Assembly: GCA_946406115.1 (NCBI GenBank)
Contig: OX291549.1
Span: 20,669,901-20,733,900, forward strand
Origin: Apoda limacodes
Lineage: Eukaryota; Arthropoda; Insecta; Lepidoptera; Limacodidae
Length of the DNA: 64,000 nt
Direction: 5' to 3'
In this document: one piece after another, positions 12,725 through 23,407 of the stretch
How the letters are laid out: each line of letters starts with the position of its first letter
Position numbering within the stretch: position 1 is the stretch's first letter
The notes under the pieces: generated by a model
Databases searched by the model: none
Told to the model about the DNA's origin: nothing
What the model saw: the letters and a program-made list of their open reading frames with translations, nothing else
Translations under genes and position numbers: made by a program

Positions 12725-13040
12725 CTGAGGAAATTGATTCGTTTTCCGACTTCGGCGTCGTAGGAGGCATGGGTAGCGGCATAGACGGTAGCGGCTGTGG
12801 CAGCGGCTGCGGCGCTTGCTGTTGCTGCTGCTGCAAAGTACAAGCGTTGCCCAGCAGTGACTGCGTCGTGTTATAACCGATATTTTCTTCATATCCCCAA
12901 ATGTCCAGTCCATATTCCGAGGTTGCCATGGGCTCCGGCGACATCATTGAGAAAGCCAGCCCCGATGACGTCACTTCAGAACACCGGTCCTCAATATCAC
13001 GCAACGGGAACCCACCGTGGTTGGACCAGCGACGTCTCAT
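12725..13040 (-). CDS. EcR: Ecdysone receptor isoform B1, first coding exon (partial gene)
   Basis: This exon encodes the isoform-specific N-terminal (A/B) transactivation region of the ecdysone receptor, the nuclear receptor that pairs with Ultraspiracle and switches on moulting and metamorphosis genes. Visible over 105 codons are the start MRRRWSN, a Ser-rich acidic segment (EVTSS, MSPEP), a WGYEE patch, a run of six Gln, a Pro-Leu tract ([11 protein letters not shown]) and [12 protein letters not shown], where isoforms join the common exons. The reading frame stops matching at a consensus donor (TCAG|GTATGC, GT at 12724-12723) that leaves one base of the next codon, as expected for this gene. 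The ATG at 13040 is chosen because an in-frame TAA lies 14 codons upstream (13082-13080) and the protein matches known B1 isoforms from here. The zinc-finger and ligand-binding exons are absent and should lie beyond the left edge. Confidence 0.95.
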
Positions 13041-13620
13041 GACGAATAATGCGTCACATACTTTAGTATCCAAAATTTCTTATTCGGCTTTTCACTTCAC
13101 TCAAGTAAATATATAAATCACTCGCGAATATAAATCAGCACGCACCACTCGTTGAAAACACAGATAGGGCAAAAAATATTGTAAACTGAAACTAATCGTT
13201 TCAAGCGTCTACTCAAATCTAATAAGATTCAAACGAGATGGAATAGGTAAAATGCAACGTTATTATTACGAAAAAAAACACGCGATGTGCAACAGGTTGG
13301 TGGCACGAATGAAATCAAGTTTTGCGATGAAGGGATATAAGTTTTGCGATAGAAGGTTATCAAATTGCGAGGGATAGGTAAAAACACGTTGCGCGCGCGC
13401 GACCGTCAGCCACAGAGTAGATAGAGCGAGCGAGGCGAGCTCGCGTCGCGGCCGCTCTCACTGCCACGGTCGACCGTGACGTCACACCCCGTCCCGCGCG
13501 TCTCTATCGCCCCGCACATGCCCCTCGTCGCCCCTCACCGCGCAGCCGTGGCACAGAAAGTAGAGTCACTCACCGGGGCACGGCATAGAGCGGCGACAAT
13601 GTAGAGCGTCGATAAAACAC
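13041..13620 (-). promoter_or_regulatory. EcR-B1 5' leader and GC-rich promoter-like block
   Basis: The proximal 330 bases (13041-13370) are AT-rich and look like untranslated leader. They contain an AUG-UGA mini-ORF at 13059-13054 and an in-frame TAA at 13082-13080. From about 13380 to 13600 the sequence turns abruptly CpG-rich (GCGCGCGCG run, NotI-like GCGGCCGC). It carries a 14-bp perfect palindrome at 13465-13478 overlapping a full CRE, TGACGTCA, at 13477-13484. A perfect GTGAGT donor on the minus strand at 13573-13568 could mark a noncoding upstream exon. The start site itself cannot be placed from sequence alone. Confidence 0.6.
13054..13059 (-). promoter_or_regulatory. Start-stop upstream ORF (AUG-UGA) in the EcR-B1 leader
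   Basis: Reading the minus strand, ATG is followed directly by TGA, and the last base of the TGA lies 13 bases upstream of the EcR-B1 start codon, in a different frame. It will be in the mRNA if transcription starts upstream of 13060. In other systems such start-stop elements stall or recycle ribosomes and lower translation of the main frame. A regulatory role here is inference. Confidence 0.5.
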
Positions 13621-14562
13621 CCTCAATTTATGATGCGACTCTATCGAACAACTTTGGTTGTTTTGTTACGTAACATTCGAACTTGAAATTTTTGTAAATA
13701 AATTTTACTCTCACTCGGAGTAGATATTTTGTTTATAGTCATGAACTTTATATTTTGATTGTTTACCACTACAATTAAATAAAGAGGTATGGTTTTAAAA
13801 TAGAAAACCGAAAGGGTCGGTAGTTATTTTTTTAAAGCCATATGTTTACAGATACCTGTCTAAATATAATTACAGTAGTTTTCTTGTTAAAAAATGTGTT
13901 AAATTTTGATGTAAATTTCATATAGCCCATTGCCAATTTTGACTTCTTAAAGTTTGTTTAGAATTGGAAAAGGCGAAGGGGTACGAGTATATTATTCTGT
14001 CCCTGGTCTTTTTTTACCGTTTATTACTATAAAGCTGGTATGACTTACCTATGGGACATAAATAAAGTCACCTTAGTTCAGATGTATGTATGGTTATCAG
14101 AATCAGGCAATGGGCTCACCACCTGTCACGTAGGACTAAAGTGGTTGGTGAAATAAAGCTGTTATTATGGTTTCATCCACTGATTAACCTCTTGGGGAAA
14201 TAAAAACCGTGACTATCAACATAAAATACAACACACTGATTTTCTACACACTGCAGGAATGTATCCATCTCTATCTCTACACATTATATATAAAACAAAG
14301 TCGCTTATCGCGTCTGTCTGCCCGCTTATAATTCAGACAAATACTGATAGGATTTTAATGTATGGTTTTTCTACACGAATTAAATTTATAAATAGTCGAG
14401 AAAATTCGACGTTCCTCAATCAAATCGTAAAAAAAAAATTATTGAGTGCTTACATGGTCTTAAAAATGCCTATAAATAAGTCCGCGATGGAATATATTAT
14501 TTTATCTTCTAAGGTTTACTCACAATAAGCATTTTTATCTTTTAAAAGGTGAGAGAAAAGGT
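13621..14562. other. AT-rich sequence with repeat scraps
   Basis: At 14112-14200 a GGCTCACCACCTGTCACG module related to the repeats at 48.1 and 58.2 kb is present. At 14268-14400 a string beginning TATATAAAACAAAGTCGCTT with a GTCTGTCTGCCC core resembles the 5' part of a Helitron-like family. No gene. Confidence 0.45.
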
Positions 14563-14810
14563 TTAAGTTAATTGCCATGTTTCTTCAACCAATATAGATT
14601 GATCCTTAATTATCCTGTTTAATGTTATATCACTATGGTGGCAAACAAGCTTACGGTCCTCCTGATGGACGCTTGCAACACCAGCGGTATCACTCGCGCG
14701 TTGCCGACCCATCAGAAATCTAATAACTTCTTTCTTGAAGAACCCCATACTGTAGTCCTTGGTGAAAACCTTGGCAGGGAGCTCATTCCACAACCCAAGC
14801 GTTCAGTTAC
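14563..14810 (-). mobile_element. LINE 3' fragment (same family as 7.5 kb)
   Basis: The minus-strand frame reads WNELPAKVFTKDYSMGFFKK then GVASVH, the reverse-transcriptase C-terminus, and the 3' end lies near 14633 (TGGTGGCAAACAAGCTTACG on the plus strand). Strongly 5'-truncated. Confidence 0.75.
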
Positions 14811-14899
14811 CTTAAGCATCCAATGTAGATTAAAATAGCCGTTTACTGCATATCATTCAAATAAACTTGCACAGAGCAGAAATATTAATATCTACGAAA

Positions 14900-15470
14900 C
14901 TGTATACCAGCTAGATTATGTCTTTAAGACCCTGGACTAAAATATCGCATTATTTCAGCAAGTTCATTTCCCACCTTCGATTCACGGACGGCATCGTAAT
15001 AATGGCTGAATTGTTGTTGGAATTTAAGGAAATGCTAAACCGCCTGAACTGTTCTAGACGAGTGGGTCTCAAGATGAACGTGGACATGACGAAGGTTATG
15101 TCTAATGCACATGTTGACTTGAGACATGGCCGTCGGTAAAGTCGCAATCGAAGCTTTTGCAGAGTATGTCTACCTATAGGTCAGACAATGACATGAGGTA
15201 GAAATAACTTAGATAAAGAAACAGACAGAAGAATTCAGTTGCGCTACCTACATTTGGAAAGTTGCTTCAGGGCAGGAACGAAGGACTTCAACCAATGCGT
15301 TTTGTTAGACATGACATGACCAATGGCGTGGAAACATGGTCACTGACAGTAGGCCTGATCCACAAGTTTAAAGTCGCTCAGCGCGCTATGGAACGGGGTA
15401 TGCTCGGAGTTTCTTTAAGCGATATGATCGGAAATGTATAATTTGATCAGATTTATTTAAAGATTCGTAT
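14900..15470 (+). pseudogene. RTE-clade LINE reverse transcriptase remnant
   Basis: Translations in shifting frames give SHLRFTDGIVIMAE (a decayed copy of the F-A-D-D catalytic box region), then EMLNRLN, RRVGLKMNVDMTKVMSN, later RRIQLRYLHL, and HKFKVAQRAMERGMLGVSL. These appear in the order expected for RTE-type reverse transcriptases after the catalytic motif. The catalytic box reads FTDG rather than FADD, and stops and frameshifts interrupt the frame, so it is inactive. Confidence 0.8.
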
Positions 15471-15479
15471 CTGTATTGG

Positions 15480-15600
15480 TATTGCTGCCAGTATCGATTT
15501 TTAATGTGAATGTTACAATATCGATAGGTAGTATAATGGTAGTTATTGCTTTTGCTTAGATTTTATTTTAATCGATATCGATATTGCAGGCAGTACAAAA
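15480..15600. promoter_or_regulatory. Cluster of TATCGATA motifs
   Basis: TATCGATA occurs at 15519-15526 and 15576-15583, with a near copy TATCGATT at 15492. TATCGATA is the DRE/BEAF-type motif of insect promoters and boundaries. No gene is recognised next to it, so a regulatory role is only a suggestion. Confidence 0.3.
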
Positions 15601-16732
15601 AAAAAACACAATGCTACAAGAACCTCTAGTTTTTAACACCGTTGTCCATTTCAAACTTGGAACGTGACGAAACCAGAACATAGTAGGTAATTAGATTTCC
15701 TATAAAATTATAACTTTATATTATTTAATTTATAATTATGTTTTAGATTTTTTGTGTAATACGAAATAAAGAATTAGAGAATAATATCTATTTAGTAATG
15801 ATGTAAACACATCACTACCACACAAATACAAACATAGGTGGATAAATTTTTAAAAATAAAAGAAAAAAAACTAAAAGGCTCTGGTAAGGTAAGGTAGGAA
15901 CTTGTGGAAAACAAGTTTCATGGCAGCATAATTTAAGTTTATTATTTTTTGTTTTTAAATATATTTAAGTAAGAGATAATTCCACCAGGTATAGGCATAC
16001 CTACGCGTTATGCGTTTTGGGTAAACCGACTTACCTATTTAAACTAAAAAAGTCTGTTTTTAGGTAAGTTTGAACTGTTACTTGTATTTTATAAAAAAAT
16101 TTAGCACAATTGTATGTAGGTAGGTATTACCAATCTCCTTCTTTATAGATTTGAGAAATGCCGGTTAGAACCGCTGTTAGAACTGACATTTCCTAAACGT
16201 GACTTTAAACTTTAAGGAGTTAAAACTTAACTAAGACAAAATAATCACCTAAATATTCCAAACTAAATTATCAATTAAGTAATTATCGAAATTGATTGCA
16301 TGCGACTATGGAGAGTACGCTACAATTTCCTATTTAACGAAGTTATGTATGGCGTATAAAGTGTTTCAACGACTAGATTAGGCATTAGATCAGAAATAGT
16401 GATGTTGAGCTAACCGCCATGGCGAGAAACTGGCGAGCAGTTCACGTCATTCGTCACGTGTTCGCATTCGGATCGTTGACCGGCAATGTTTTGGAAATAC
16501 GCCGCGTCCAGTCCAGGCTTAACTGCGTCAGTTTGTCATGCAAATGTAATAGAATATTCGATTTTTAACGTAAATAGTGCTGCCAAAGTGCCAAATTGTT
16601 AAGAAACGAATTAATCTTGATAGTGGTTTTATTTCTTTTATGCTTCATGTAGTAGGTGTTATTGATTTCAGTGTAGCATGTAGTTAATCATTATTTTTTT
16701 TCATAAATTCTGCGGGGCGATTTAAGTCCGTA
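15601..16732. other. AT-rich sequence with one GC-richer patch
   Basis: The patch at about 16400-16555 (CCGCCATGGCGAG, CACGTG, GCGTCCAGTCCAGG) is unique within the window and matches no repeat family here. It could be a regulatory element or an exon, but no protein is recognised. Confidence 0.35.
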
Positions 16733-17177
16733 AGAACCGGCCAAGTGCGAGTCGGACTCGCGCACGAAGGGTTCCCTACCATTATGTACATATAAAAACG
16801 GTTTAAAAATCATGTTTGTTGTATGGGAGGCCCCCTTAAATATTTGTTTTATTTTAATTTAATTATTTATTTTTAAAGTGAATATATAACTAGATATTTT
16901 GTGAATATTTCAAGCGTCTACCTGTTGCCGTTATCGATATCAAGCAAAAACGAGCAAAAAAATCACGTTTTTTGAATGGGAGCCCCTTTAAATATTTATT
17001 TTATTCAGTTTTTTAGTATTTTTTGTTATAGCGGCAACAGAAATACATTTATCTGTGAAAATTTCAACTGTCTAACTATAACGGTTCATGAGGTACAGCC
17101 TGGTGACAGACGGACGTACAGCTAAGTCTTAGTAATAGAGTCCCGTTTGTTACCCTTTGGGTACGGAACCCTAAAAT
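16733..17177 (+). repeat. Lepidopteran interspersed repeat, 445 bp, near complete
   Basis: It begins ACCGGCCAAGTGCGAGTCGG and ends GGGTACGGAACCCTAAAA, with an internal GTTTGTTGTATGGGAG module occurring in related form twice and a GGTGACAGACGGACG stretch. This layout matches a repeat I recall as very common in noctuid and other moth genomes. Noncoding, mechanism unknown. A minus-strand copy lies at 50108-50492 and fragments elsewhere. Confidence 0.75.
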
Positions 17178-17613
17178 CCATCTGGTTCCTAGATGATTGT
17201 GACATGCATTGTACATTTACTTTACGTTTTAATGAAAAACTGTGAAGAATAACGATTTAATTAGTAATGTAGGTAATAACCATCAAATCATTCTACATTT
17301 TTCTCTAAAACATAAGAAAACTGACAATGCATGACAAAGTCATCTCGGAATCAGATGGTTTTTACTGACTTGAAACGCCCCGTTGTTAGTATCTAGTATC
17401 TATTTTTTAGGATTTCGTAACCAAATCCTATCCTGTCCTATTTCCCTAACCCAAGTTTCATTACGGCGGATTCCCAAATTAATAATAGATAAAGGAAAAA
17501 TTAAAATTTAAGGGAGGGCAAGAAGCATGTTCACGTCGTTTTTGCTCTACCTATCGTTTAAAAAAAGAAATTCAAACCTAAGTGTAAGATCTAAAGTAAA
17601 CCAAAAAACAATA

Positions 17614-17704
17614 AGAACCCGTCAAGTGCGAATCAGACTCGTGGATTTTGTTGTGTTACGGAACTGTCGGTGCGCAAGACCGACTCGCACTTGGCCGGTT
17701 TTTA
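17614..17704. repeat. Short inverted-repeat element built from the same end motif
   Basis: The left arm AACCCGTCAAGTGCGAATCA and the right arm, in reverse complement AACCGGCCAAGTGCGAGTCG, face each other across about 40 bases. The result is a 91-bp fold-back made of two opposed copies of the terminus seen at 16733. Confidence 0.7.
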
Positions 17705-17739
17705 TTTAAAACAACTTGCCCTGCTATACTCTCGACTAG

Positions 17740-17897
17740 TCTCGACGATCAAGAGTGACAACCCAAGCCGAGGCTCACCCCGCGGGGAGCCCTTAAGCGT
17801 TGGGCGCAATATGGCCTGAGACTCCTTCAGAATCTCGCCCCAAAAGCCCGGTGGAGCAGTAATGGCTGCAACAGCCAACTGCATAGTCAGTCAGAAA
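17740..17897 (+). mobile_element. Jockey-type LINE 3' UTR fragment
   Basis: GAGTGACAACCCAAGCCGAGGC to GGCTGCAACAGCCAACTGCA (with gaps between) followed by poly-A matches, in opposite orientation, the 3' region of the Jockey-type element at 34.1 kb. It is a 5'-truncated insertion of noncoding tail only. Confidence 0.8.
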
Positions 17898-19034
17898 AAA
17901 AAAAATCTCGACAATCGATTTCAATTCTCCTGTAGTTTTGGCAAGAAAATAAATTACTACTATTTAGTAATAATTAGCTTACTCATAACTAAATGTAATT
18001 GCAATGCAACAAGAGTTGGGTTTTTTACGAGAAAAGATTATACATACTTTTTGGTTACAATCAGAATTTGGATTTTCGTCAAGAGTCGGATCCCGTGTCG
18101 CTCTACAGATATCCTTATCACCAAGAAGTTCTGAGTACCGAAACCTTTACTTGTATTTTATTAAACTCTCCTCGTTCATCATGCAAACACCATTCCATTA
18201 CTTTCAATATGTGAATAAGTGTGGACAAGTGTGAAAGAGTTTACACAGTTTAGCAAGCGGTAAATAAAGCTTACAATTGTTTATTAGAACGCCTAAAAAT
18301 ATGTTTTACTCGCTTATCAACTACATCGTGCTACAATCTACAATCGTGACATTGTCTGTCCATTCGTGCGTGCAGAAAACTAAAGCTATAAACAATTGAG
18401 TACCTATATACATAATACTCAATTGGTTCTTGTAAGTACTCGTCATATCGACGCGCTTCCTATCTCATTCTCAACCATCTAATTCGTTCCATTTGATGAA
18501 TTAAAAGAGCAAGAAATTCGAGCATTGCCCGCAATCTACGTCTTTTAGCGGTATTATAATTCTATGGCGGTATTTCAAATCAATTGTTTGTTAGAAGTTG
18601 GTGCTGTGTGGATACATGCCAGCCAGATTTAAGAGATAAAACTCCCGGATGCAGAGTTATCTGTCTAACAAATCTCTTTTACGACTCGGCTGAATTACAA
18701 TCATTGGGTACAGTCGGTCTATTTCGTATTGTCATGTGTTTTATCGATGGTCAGTTCTTGGTTTGACAGTTTTTTTTTTTTATAAATACGAAGAGTGACA
18801 TAAAACAAGAAAGATGTGTAGTGACCAAGAAGCTTATAAATGGATGTCACTCTATATATAAGCTTTTTGGTAGTGACTAACATTGTGGATTTACCATGCA
18901 AGCAAGCAATACCAATACGCAATGTCAGAATGTCAATAATGAATTTATTTTATGTAATTTAAAAAAATAACTATCTAATATTGTTCATCAACTACTACTC
19001 CATATCCTTCCTATAGTGATTATCTTCCTTGCTG
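17898..19034. other. AT-rich sequence, no gene recognised
   Basis: Overlapping short frames at 17999-18234 are chance frames. An imperfect inverted repeat around AAGCTTATA lies at 18820-18885. Confidence 0.45.
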
Positions 19035-19170
19035 TTTGGATACCTTCGGGTTCGAGGCTCACGCTGGTCGAAGGGACGACCTCGAGAGCGACAACCCAAG
19101 CCGAGGCTTGTTGTAGAGGCAGTAATGGCTGCAACAGTCAACTGTATAGTCATTCGGAAAAAAAAACTGT
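19035..19170 (+). mobile_element. Jockey-type LINE 3' UTR fragment, second copy
   Basis: TTCGGGTTCGAGGCTCACGC, AGCGACAACCCAAGCCGAGG and GGCTGCAACAGTCAACTGTA followed by poly-A match the copies at 17.7 and 34.1 kb. It carries an internal deletion relative to both. Confidence 0.8.
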
Positions 19171-20584
19171 TCGGACGTGATTATTTATGAAGTCAAGTAA
19201 GACGGAATGTAATTAAACAGTAAAAAATTAGTCGTACAATTTTTTACGGTATAATAATAAATATAAATAATAGAATATTTTTAATTTAATAAAAATTGCC
19301 TTAACTGATGTATAGATTTAAGTTGGTTTAAGCTGTTCTTATTAAATTGTTTGTTACATAGCTCTGCCACTTGACTCTTACGCTTCTTTTAAAAAAGAGA
19401 TAGGAAAACTGAGATCTCGTTACAGAATTTCTTTCTTTCCATTACATGTAGACACATGACTTATTAAAAAAAATTGAAACTATTAGGACAACGTTATAGG
19501 TACCCTAATATCCCAAAACAGTCTTTCTTACCTGTTCTAGATTATAGGATTGGCAAGTAATACTACAAATCACAGAAAAATACAGACGTAACGTGCTTCA
19601 ACCTTATGGAAGCAGGCTTAAAATTGTTTTAGCTCTTTTTATACTTCAATTGCTCAACTGGCGTCTATCGTCGCCTTAAGTATTTATGTATTAGTATGTA
19701 GGTAACAACGAACATTTAGTTAAATGATTAAGTTTATCCTTGAATGTGTATTCCGGATTTCACAGAACTAATGGCTGTTTAGCTGAGAAGAATCAACGTT
19801 TTTGCTTTGCAGTCTTCCATTAAATGTAAATTAGAGATTAAATTAATCGATCTGTCTGCATCGAGGTAACATTCATTACCTACACAAGCTTACAGTCTCG
19901 CCAACTTATTTGTGAGCTGCTAGGCGGCGTTATTGTGCTTGAAACAAAAGACACCGGTACTTACTCAATATACATTTTTTTCAATATTTGGTTTTAATTC
20001 CATATTTCGTCGTTTTTTTGTATTTAACGATGACGTGACGATTATTTCTTTTTAGCAATTCATTTGTTTTGTTGTTGTTTAAATGTTTTTAAACCCTCTT
20101 CATTATTTTTTTTCTTCTATAGTACTTTGTTTCATAGATTACATATCCGACATCTTTTATTATCCATATTTTAATCAGGAAATGGATTTTTCTAAAATAT
20201 ATACCTTTAGGTACTTACTCACCTGCAAAAAAATATTTACACGCTATATGGATAAGGAATACACTCTCGAGAGTAAAAGATGGACGCAATATAGTTGTGT
20301 ATTTGTTACAAACTCGTTAGTGTAAATACGAGACGGTAAAACTTACCATCTGGGAATGTTAAACCGTCACAAGATAATCAAATAGTATAAGTTACCTTAT
20401 AGATCTCTATTAGAGTTCCTATTTTATTCAAGGTACATCTAACCAAATAGTTGATCGTAAATGTTATAATCTGTCAGATGTTACAACGTACTATATGAAA
20501 TAACTCCTAGTGACTTATTAAGTCCTAGTACATCAATCTTATAAACACACAAAATCTTCATTGAAGTAAGAAATACAATATAAA
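19171..20584. other. AT-rich sequence, no gene recognised
   Basis: Nothing identifiable beyond chance frames, such as an 80-codon frame at 20083-20325 with no recognisable domain. Confidence 0.45.
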
Positions 20585-20882
20585 TAAACATACATAGAAA
20601 TAATCTCTTTTCGTTTATGACTCCCTGAAGGGAATTAATGAATGAATTTCATGAAACATCAAACAAACTGTAACTCTCACAGTTATTTCATATATCATCA
20701 ATATAAATAAATACTTTCATATCAAAGATGCAGTCAAAAGATTAACCTCGAGCCAGGACTTGAACCTGCGATCCTTACATTCCGTGTAAGTGCTCTTAGC
20801 AATGATAGTATTTATTTATATTGATGATATATGAAATAACTGTGAGAGTTACAGTATGTTTGATGTTTCATGAAATTCATAT
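20585..20882 (-). mobile_element. tRNA-headed SINE rearranged into a 74-bp snap-back
   Basis: On the minus strand a tRNA-like head (anticodon-type arm CTTAC...GTAAG, box B GGTTCAAGTCC) lies at 20805-20752. It is followed by a body and a tail ending in GGGAGTCATAAACG. Segment 20642-20715 of the body recurs inverted at 20807-20880 with one mismatch in 74 bases, leaving a 91-base loop that contains the tRNA-like head. The original 5' end of the head appears to have been replaced by the inverted arm. Confidence 0.85.
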
Positions 20883-22670
20883 AAGTAAAGGTCAGAGTTA
20901 TCAATAAGTTGTCTGAGTTACCGTCTACTGAGTAGTAGACGCAACAATCTATATTATGTATGCTAGTGTACAAGACTGCTTTATTAATTATAAATACGGT
21001 GTACAAAATTACACTATTGATTTTAATTGTCACTCAGATACTATCCTGTTTAATGTCATTTTGGTTTCTTCTATAATATGAAATGCTCTCTGTATAATAC
21101 AGTTTGTAACTGACAACCTACCAGATTGTTGGGTTATGTGTCCAGTTTTTACGCCTGTTATTCAGAATGTAACTGGAGGGACTGTTCGGTTTAGTGTCTA
21201 GTTTGTATCACCTGCTTTGTAGAACGTAATATATAGTATAATGATTGTAACTGCTACTCATAGGGATTATTAGTTTAATTTAAGATTAGATTATTATTAG
21301 CAAGATAGAATATAGTAGTCTACATACCTAACCAATCTATGAAAAATGGTTTCACTAAACACCATTTATTAGGTATAAATAGCGAACAATTTATTGAAAC
21401 GGCTGAACAAATAAACCATGTAGTACTTAGGTACTTTGACGTTAAAATCTTAAGCAGTATTTTCAAATGTATTTGATCATTTGTGTATCAGGATCAAGAG
21501 TTCCCACGAGAATATATTCTTTGCGTATTTAATCACGGTACGCTTTTAGTACCTACTAAATATTTCATATTTTAAAAATTTATGATTTAAATTAAAAATG
21601 TGTATACGTACATAAATAAACTATTTCATGAACTAAAAAGATGAACAAGCACTATTAAAAAAAAAAAAAAAATAATAGAAAAAACCCAACGCATAACGTC
21701 TCAGCATCAAAAGTAAGGGCTGTTATTTGTCAGTGTCAGGTTCACTTAGATTAATAAATATTCTCATACAAAATTTGAGCCCCAGCGGGGTAACTCTCAA
21801 CGCTTAAGCTGTAATTTTAGCATCAAATTGGTAAATCACTTAAACGTCTCACAAGCAACAAAATCAAATAGTATTACTACGATTTCTCATCACCAAATGT
21901 AATTAGAACAGTATAAAAGTGTCGGCCTTTTTTTATTTAGTTATTTGGGTGACCAACATGGAAAATACTAATACAGTGATTGATATTCTACAGCACAGGT
22001 TACAGAGTATGTCTATAATTAAAGCTTACTACAAAATGCAACACACACACACTTCTTAATTTTGTATTACAACTAATGTCAAATATTATTATATAAAAGT
22101 AACAACTAAATGGTTAATGTGATCTATTAAAATAAAGCAAAATTATTGGTATTATTATACAAGATAATTTATAATTGTAGTCAAGAGTCAGCCCCCAGTA
22201 GTGAATTTTGCAAAATTATTCTAAAGTAAGTGTTTTTCTTTATAATAGACGTCATATTTCAAGTTCCTAGGTCCAGTAATATAGTTACAACACATTTTAC
22301 TCTAACTAATATATGGAAGGTGAAAGTATATTTATTTGTTGGTCCGTTTGTCCAGGCCGTAGTGAACCAACAGAATAACGGGTAACGATAAGATTAAACA
22401 ATACGTTCTGTTCTACGTATTATTTCTTCTACTTACGGTATTAATTTGCGTACAGCTAAACTGATTTTGATGCTGTTTTCGCTTTTCGGTTGCTAGACAA
22501 CCGACCGACTCTCTTTGATAAATCTGTCCGTTTACAATGATGTACTGTATGTAACGTCTGTTTTTCTGTAAGTTTTTTATACCTTGAGATTTTTGTTATT
22601 CATTAAGATCTACAAAGACGTATGTATTTTGAGGTAGTAGGACAATTTGAGATGGATTTTGCATTTAGAA
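20883..22670. other. AT-rich sequence, no gene recognised
   Basis: Includes an A-run near 21658 and an RFX-type X-box-like palindrome GTTGCTAGACAAC at 22489-22501. No coding evidence. Confidence 0.45.
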
Positions 22671-22925
22671 TCTCGTGGCCTAGTGACACTCGTCTATAGG
22701 AAACGATATACAAAGCTAAGCAACGTTGGGCGTGGCCATTAATTGGTTGGGTGACCTCCCAGTGGCACATTTATCTAAGGTCCTGTCACAGAGAGCAAGG
22801 TAAACCGACCAACGTGGTGGACTATGGCCTAAGGCTCCTTCTTTCAGGAGGTCTATGCCCCTGCAGAGGGTCGTATAACGGCTAAGTTGACAAGGAGGAC
22901 AATGATGTATGTTCATAATTATACA
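22671..22925 (+). mobile_element. SINE with 5S-rRNA-like head (copy 1)
   Basis: After CTCGTGGCCTAGTGACACT the sequence 22703-22760 follows the 5S rRNA internal promoter region: AAAGCTAAGCAACGTTGGGC corresponds to box A and IE, and TTGGTTGGGTGACCTCCC to box C. The body continues with GGACTATGGCCTAAGGCTCC and GGACAATGATG, a tail type shared with RTE elements. It is not a 5S gene because the first third and the 3' stem are missing. Confidence 0.8.
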
Positions 22926-23407
22926 CGGGCAAAAATTATAGAAAACTAAATAGAAGCCAAATTAGTGGTAAAGATATATACTTCCTCTTAGTTTATTATG
23001 ACATACTTTTAGTTTTTTAATTGTCACAAATAAGTCTTATCTAGCAAAATATTTCAATACGACAGTAGGTAGGGGTATACAAAGATTTATTAATGGCAGT
23101 TTCTACACGCCAAGTATTACCGGGGGAGATGATTAATGTAGCCGAAACTTGGCTTGGAGCCACTCTTTTGTTGCGGTTTCTGAAGATAAAAACAAACTTC
23201 CAGCGATACCTACACATTTACGGATGATAGGTATACCAATACAAAACGTGCTAAAATGTAACATTACCAATCCATGGTCATTGACTTCAATCATTCTTCA
23301 ATTTTCAATGTGTAGTTTCAATTCCTTACCTGAAACAAAAAAAAAAGATTAGCATGTATTAAATGCAAAAAAAATAACGAGTTATCAAATTGAGACAGAA
23401 CACATAA
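22926..23407. other. AT-rich sequence, no gene recognised
   Basis: Chance frames only. Confidence 0.4.

Noticed and set aside
13041..13073. Extended start (11 extra codons) for the EcR-B1 frame
   Set aside because: The longer frame begins at TTG, not ATG, and known B1 proteins start at MRRRWSN.
12797..13116. Plus-strand open frames over the EcR exon
   Set aside because: They are antisense shadows of the minus-strand B1 coding exon, including an Ala-rich frame that is only the complement of the glutamine and proline codons.
22489..22501. RFX X-box GTTGCTAGACAAC as a ciliary-gene promoter
   Set aside because: The motif fits the consensus, but no exon of a cilia gene or any other gene is recognised nearby, so I do not claim function.
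22703..22760. 5S rRNA gene
   Set aside because: Only the internal control region matches; the 5' third and the 3' stem are missing and the flanks belong to a repeat family with a second copy at 45.8 kb.
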